Part shown: positions 61,470 through 64,000 of the stretch, piece by piece
How positions within the stretch are numbered: position 1 is the stretch's first letter
Layout: each line of letters starts with the position of its first letter
Source of the DNA: Gammaproteobacteria bacterium
GTDB taxonomy: Bacteria; Pseudomonadota; Gammaproteobacteria; SZUA-140
NCBI GenBank assembly: GCA_016218365.1
Contig: JACREF010000019.1
Coordinates: 68,543 to 132,542, forward strand
Direction: 5' to 3'
Length of the DNA stretch: 64,000 bases
The notes under the pieces: generated by a model
What the model was told of the DNA's origin: nothing
Database searches by the model: none
Seen by the model: the letters and a program-made list of their open reading frames with translations, nothing else
Position numbers and translations under genes: made by a program

Positions 61470-62507
61470 TTACGTGATCCTGGAAAAGATACTTTTCATC
61501 TGCGATAGCGATAACACGGCGTCGGCAAGACCTGCCTCTACCACTGCCTGCGGCATGCCATAGATCACACAGCTTTTTTCATCCTGTGCCCAGATCGTCG
61601 CCCCCCGCTTCTTCATCCGAGCGACACCCTCTTTCCCGTCTGACCCCATACCAGTCATAATGATAACTAAAGATTTATTATTAACACCCTCGGCCAGCGA
61701 CTTCAGGGAATAATCTATGCAAGGCTTGTAGGTATCAGATGCAACACCGTCTTTCAGAGTAGTTACAAGTTCTCCATTCCGCGAGACGAATCCAAGCTGC
61801 TTGCCCCCTGGTGAGATATAAATTACACCCTTAGTAAGGATAGCTGCATCTTCAAGATGCCTTACCTCAAGATTACTCATACCGTTGAGTCTTTCCGCAT
61901 AGGGCTCAGTAAAGGCAGACGGCATATGTTGAACAACAATAATGGGGCACGAAATCTTGCTCGAGGCCGTCTGTAATAGTTGCTGCACCGCTATTGGCCC
62001 TCCAGTGGAGGCGCCTATAAAAATGAGATCGGCATCAGCCACAACCCTGATCAGGGAATCATGGTTATCATGTATCGAGTTGGCCTCCTTTATTGTCGGC
62101 ACAACCAGCGAACTGGCACCACGTGCAGCTATCAGTCTCACCCTGGCACATAATTTACGCTTGAAATTAATATCAAGATTGACACCATCTGGCTTGGCAA
62201 TAAAATCCACAGCCCCGGCCGCCAGAGAGTCCAGCGTAGCCCCAGCCCCTTCAGTAGTCATGGATGACAACATCAGGACCGGCGTGGGAGTATGACTCAT
62301 GATCTCCTTCACGGCCGCGATCCCATTCATCACCGGCATCTCGACATCCATGGTGACAACATCAGGATGCAGATCATTAACCATAGCCACGGCCTCCCGG
62401 CCATCCTTTGCCATACCTATCACATCGATGTGCCCATCTTCCAGCAACATATCGCGAAGGCGATTTCTGAAAAATGATGAATCGTCTACTATTACGACAC
62501 GTGCCAT
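61470..62507 (-). CDS. cheB: Chemotaxis response regulator protein-glutamate methylesterase
   Basis: 345 residues. Receiver domain: VVIVDDSSFFRNRL, phosphoacceptor in VVTMDVEMPVMNG, MLSSM. Methylesterase domain: catalytic Ser in IFIGASTGGPIAVQ, His in VVQHMPSAFT, Asp in MTGMGSDGKEG. Removes methyl or amide groups from chemoreceptors when phosphorylated by CheA. Codon use is visibly more A+T-rich than in motC-motD. Starts 24 bases after cheA. Confidence 0.96.
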   Translation of the reverse strand: MARVVIVDDSSFFRNRLRDMLLEDGHIDVIGMAKDGREAVAMVNDLHPDVVTMDVEMPVMNGIAAVKEIMSHTPTPVLMLSSMTTEGAGATLDSLAAGAVDFIAKPDGVNLDINFKRKLCARVRLIAARGASSLVVPTIKEANSIHDNHDSLIRVVADADLIFIGASTGGPIAVQQLLQTASSKISCPIIVVQHMPSAFTEPYAERLNGMSNLEVRHLEDAAILTKGVIYISPGGKQLGFVSRNGELVTTLKDGVASDTYKPCIDYSLKSLAEGVNNKSLVIIMTGMGSDGKEGVARMKKRGATIWAQDEKSCVIYGMPQAVVEAGLADAVLSLSQMKSIFSRIT

Positions 62508-62531
62508 ATGATCGATACCTGTTATCCTAGT

Positions 62532-64000
62532 TTAACGCCGAGCATATCTGTATAGCAGACTAGGGATATCAAGAATCAATGAAATCTTGCCATTGCCAGT
62601 GATGGTCGCACCAGCCATACCAGGGGTACCATGCAACATTGATCCTAATGGCTTGATAACCACCTCTTCTTGTCCAAGCAGTTTATCTACGACGAATCCA
62701 ACCTGCCGACCAGTAGCATTGACCATAACCACATGATTATCATTTGCCGCAGGCGGTTCTCCACGTGTTGTCAACCAGTCGCGGAGAAAATAGATAGGTA
62801 GCGGCTTATTCCTGACCAGAACAATCTTTTGACCGCTAACGGTGTTCGTCTCATTCAGGTCAAGATTGAAGATTTCAACCACACTACCCAAGGGTAACGC
62901 GTAAACCTGCTCATTAACGACCACCATCAAGGTCGGCATGATAGCTAGGGTTAATGGCACCTTGATATCAATTGTTGAACCCTTGCCTGGCGCAGAGGTA
63001 ATATCGATCGCGCCATTGAGCTGTGAGATCTTGGTCTTGACAACATCCATGCCAACACCGCGCCCCGACACATCTGAAATGACCTCTTTGGTCGAGAAAC
63101 CAGGCATGAATATCAGATTAAAGGCTTCCTTTTCAGATAGTCTTTGGGCGGTCTCTGCATCGATCACTCCCTTATCAACAGCTATCTTCTTCAGCTTGTT
63201 GACATCCATACCTGCGCCATCATCTTTTATGCGCAGCAAGATATGATCCCCTTCTTGTGAAGCAGAAAGTATGATCTTACCCCGTCGACTTTTCCCAGAT
63301 TTCTCTCTGACATCTGGCATCTCAACCCCATGATCAACCGCATTCCTGACCAGATGGATCAGCGGGTCGGCCAAGGCCTCGACCAGATTCTTGTCGAGAT
63401 CCGTCTCTTCACCGATCAGCTCAAGTTCTACATCTTTATTCAGACTACGCGCCAGATCCCTGACAACGCGCGGGAATCTTCCAAACACCTTTTTGATAGG
63501 TTGCATCCGCGTCTTCATGACAGCAGTCTGTAAATCTGACGTCACGATATCAAGATTTGATGCAACCGACGTCATCTCTTCATCATGGGCGAGAGCCTGG
63601 ATTGTCAACAATCTATTTCTTACCAATACCAGCTCACCAACAAGATTCATGATATCATCAAGACGCTTGGTATCGACGCGCACCGTATTCTCGGTTTGCT
63701 GCGCATCTTTTTTGACGCCTTTGTCAATTTCAGTGGAATCTGGCTTGCGAACAGCGGCGACGTGGTCATCAGCCTTTATGGCAGATGCCGTCTCAACCTT
63801 AGTTGACACGGCCACAGGCGGATCATTAATCAGATCACCGGCAGGTTTTTCGCCGGGTATTCCCGAGCCGTGCAGTTGGTCTAGCAGGCTTTGAAACTCA
63901 TCCTCGGTAATGTCACCATCCAGATCTGGCGATGAAGCACCCGATATATTAGCCCCATCGCTTATCTTCCCTGCCACTTCACCTGGCACAGCTGTTCCAT
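62532..64000 (-). CDS. cheA: Chemotaxis histidine kinase CheA (5' part outside window)
   Basis: At least 489 codons, still open at the right edge. Visible: acidic linker, P3 dimerisation domain (VDTKRLDDIMNLVGELVLVR), P4 kinase domain (HLVRNAVDHGVE, IKDDGAGMDVNKL, FMPGFSTKEVISDVSGRGVG) and the CheW-like P5 domain (PTLMVVVNEQVYALPLGSVV to GKISLILDIPSLLYRYARR). The P1 domain with the phosphorylated His lies beyond the edge. First visible gene of the cheA-cheB-motC-motD-parC-parP-cheW run. A+T-richer than its neighbours, like cheB. Confidence 0.95.
   Translation of the reverse strand, partial: GTAVPGEVAGKISDGANISGASSPDLDGDITEDEFQSLLDQLHGSGIPGEKPAGDLINDPPVAVSTKVETASAIKADDHVAAVRKPDSTEIDKGVKKDAQQTENTVRVDTKRLDDIMNLVGELVLVRNRLLTIQALAHDEEMTSVASNLDIVTSDLQTAVMKTRMQPIKKVFGRFPRVVRDLARSLNKDVELELIGEETDLDKNLVEALADPLIHLVRNAVDHGVEMPDVREKSGKSRRGKIILSASQEGDHILLRIKDDGAGMDVNKLKKIAVDKGVIDAETAQRLSEKEAFNLIFMPGFSTKEVISDVSGRGVGMDVVKTKISQLNGAIDITSAPGKGSTIDIKVPLTLAIMPTLMVVVNEQVYALPLGSVVEIFNLDLNETNTVSGQKIVLVRNKPLPIYFLRDWLTTRGEPPAANDNHVVMVNATGRQVGFVVDKLLGQEEVVIKPLGSMLHGTPGMAGATITGNGKISLILDIPSLLYRYARR

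Overview
The window is a GC-rich chromosomal segment of a gammaproteobacterium. The evidence is the E. coli-like block mltD-gloB-(yafS-like methyltransferase)-rnhA-dnaQ, a Pseudomonas/Vibrio-type polar chemotaxis cluster (cheA-cheB-motC-motD-parC-parP-cheW-DUF2802), neighbouring gltX and glnS, and tRNA-Glu and tRNA-Ala genes close to the E. coli sequences. A free-living, motile, Chromatiales-like bacterium would fit, but that placement is inference.

Layout. (1) 1-6450 is an accessory island: a TOTE-type primase-helicase cut by the left edge, a SNF2/SWIM helicase, a HipA/HipB toxin-antitoxin pair with a two-operator promoter, and a possible recombinase remnant next to tRNA-Glu. (2) 6453-9798 holds tRNA-Glu, tRNA-Ala with a strong own promoter, glnS and gltX. 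(3) 9915-13307 holds an unrecognised protein, a beta-propeller protein and a plant-type Deg protease. (4) 13461-18825 holds terB-like, dnaQ, rnhA, a methyltransferase, gloB and mltD. (5) 18865-19662 encodes a double-receiver regulator. (6) 19809-29462 is a vitamin B12 uptake and salvage locus: a small membrane protein, btuC, btuD, a B12 riboswitch, btuB, a dedicated tonB, btuF, cobQ, cobU, cobT and cobS. (7) 29533-31324 holds apaG and a truncated haemoglobin with its probable reductase. (8) 31640-35275 encodes envelope proteins: an M14 peptidase, an L,D-transpeptidase, a TPR protein and an SH3 protein. (9) 35440-42635 holds a glycerol/glycerophosphodiester operon and a large hybrid kinase with a PhnD-like sensor. 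(10) 42651-46954 is a hinT-cpdA-tsaB-yoaA-DUF operon. (11) 47215-54455 is an envelope gene set: transglutaminase-like 7TM protein, ATP-grasp ligase, TPR protein, outer-membrane barrel and a two-domain kinase. (12) 54473-57519 holds a GYF/pentapeptide protein and a GGDEF-EAL protein. (13) 57540-64000 is the chemotaxis/motor cluster, with cheA cut by the right edge.

The best candidates for under-described biology are the primase-helicase/SNF2-SWIM pair in the tRNA-linked island and the transglutaminase-7TM/ATP-grasp/TPR/barrel set at 47-53 kb. In the latter the transglutaminase domain appears to keep a complete Cys-His-Asp triad although its family is described as inactive. The cleanest regulatory element is the B12 riboswitch, whose expression platform can hide the btuB ribosome site in a perfect 10-bp helix.
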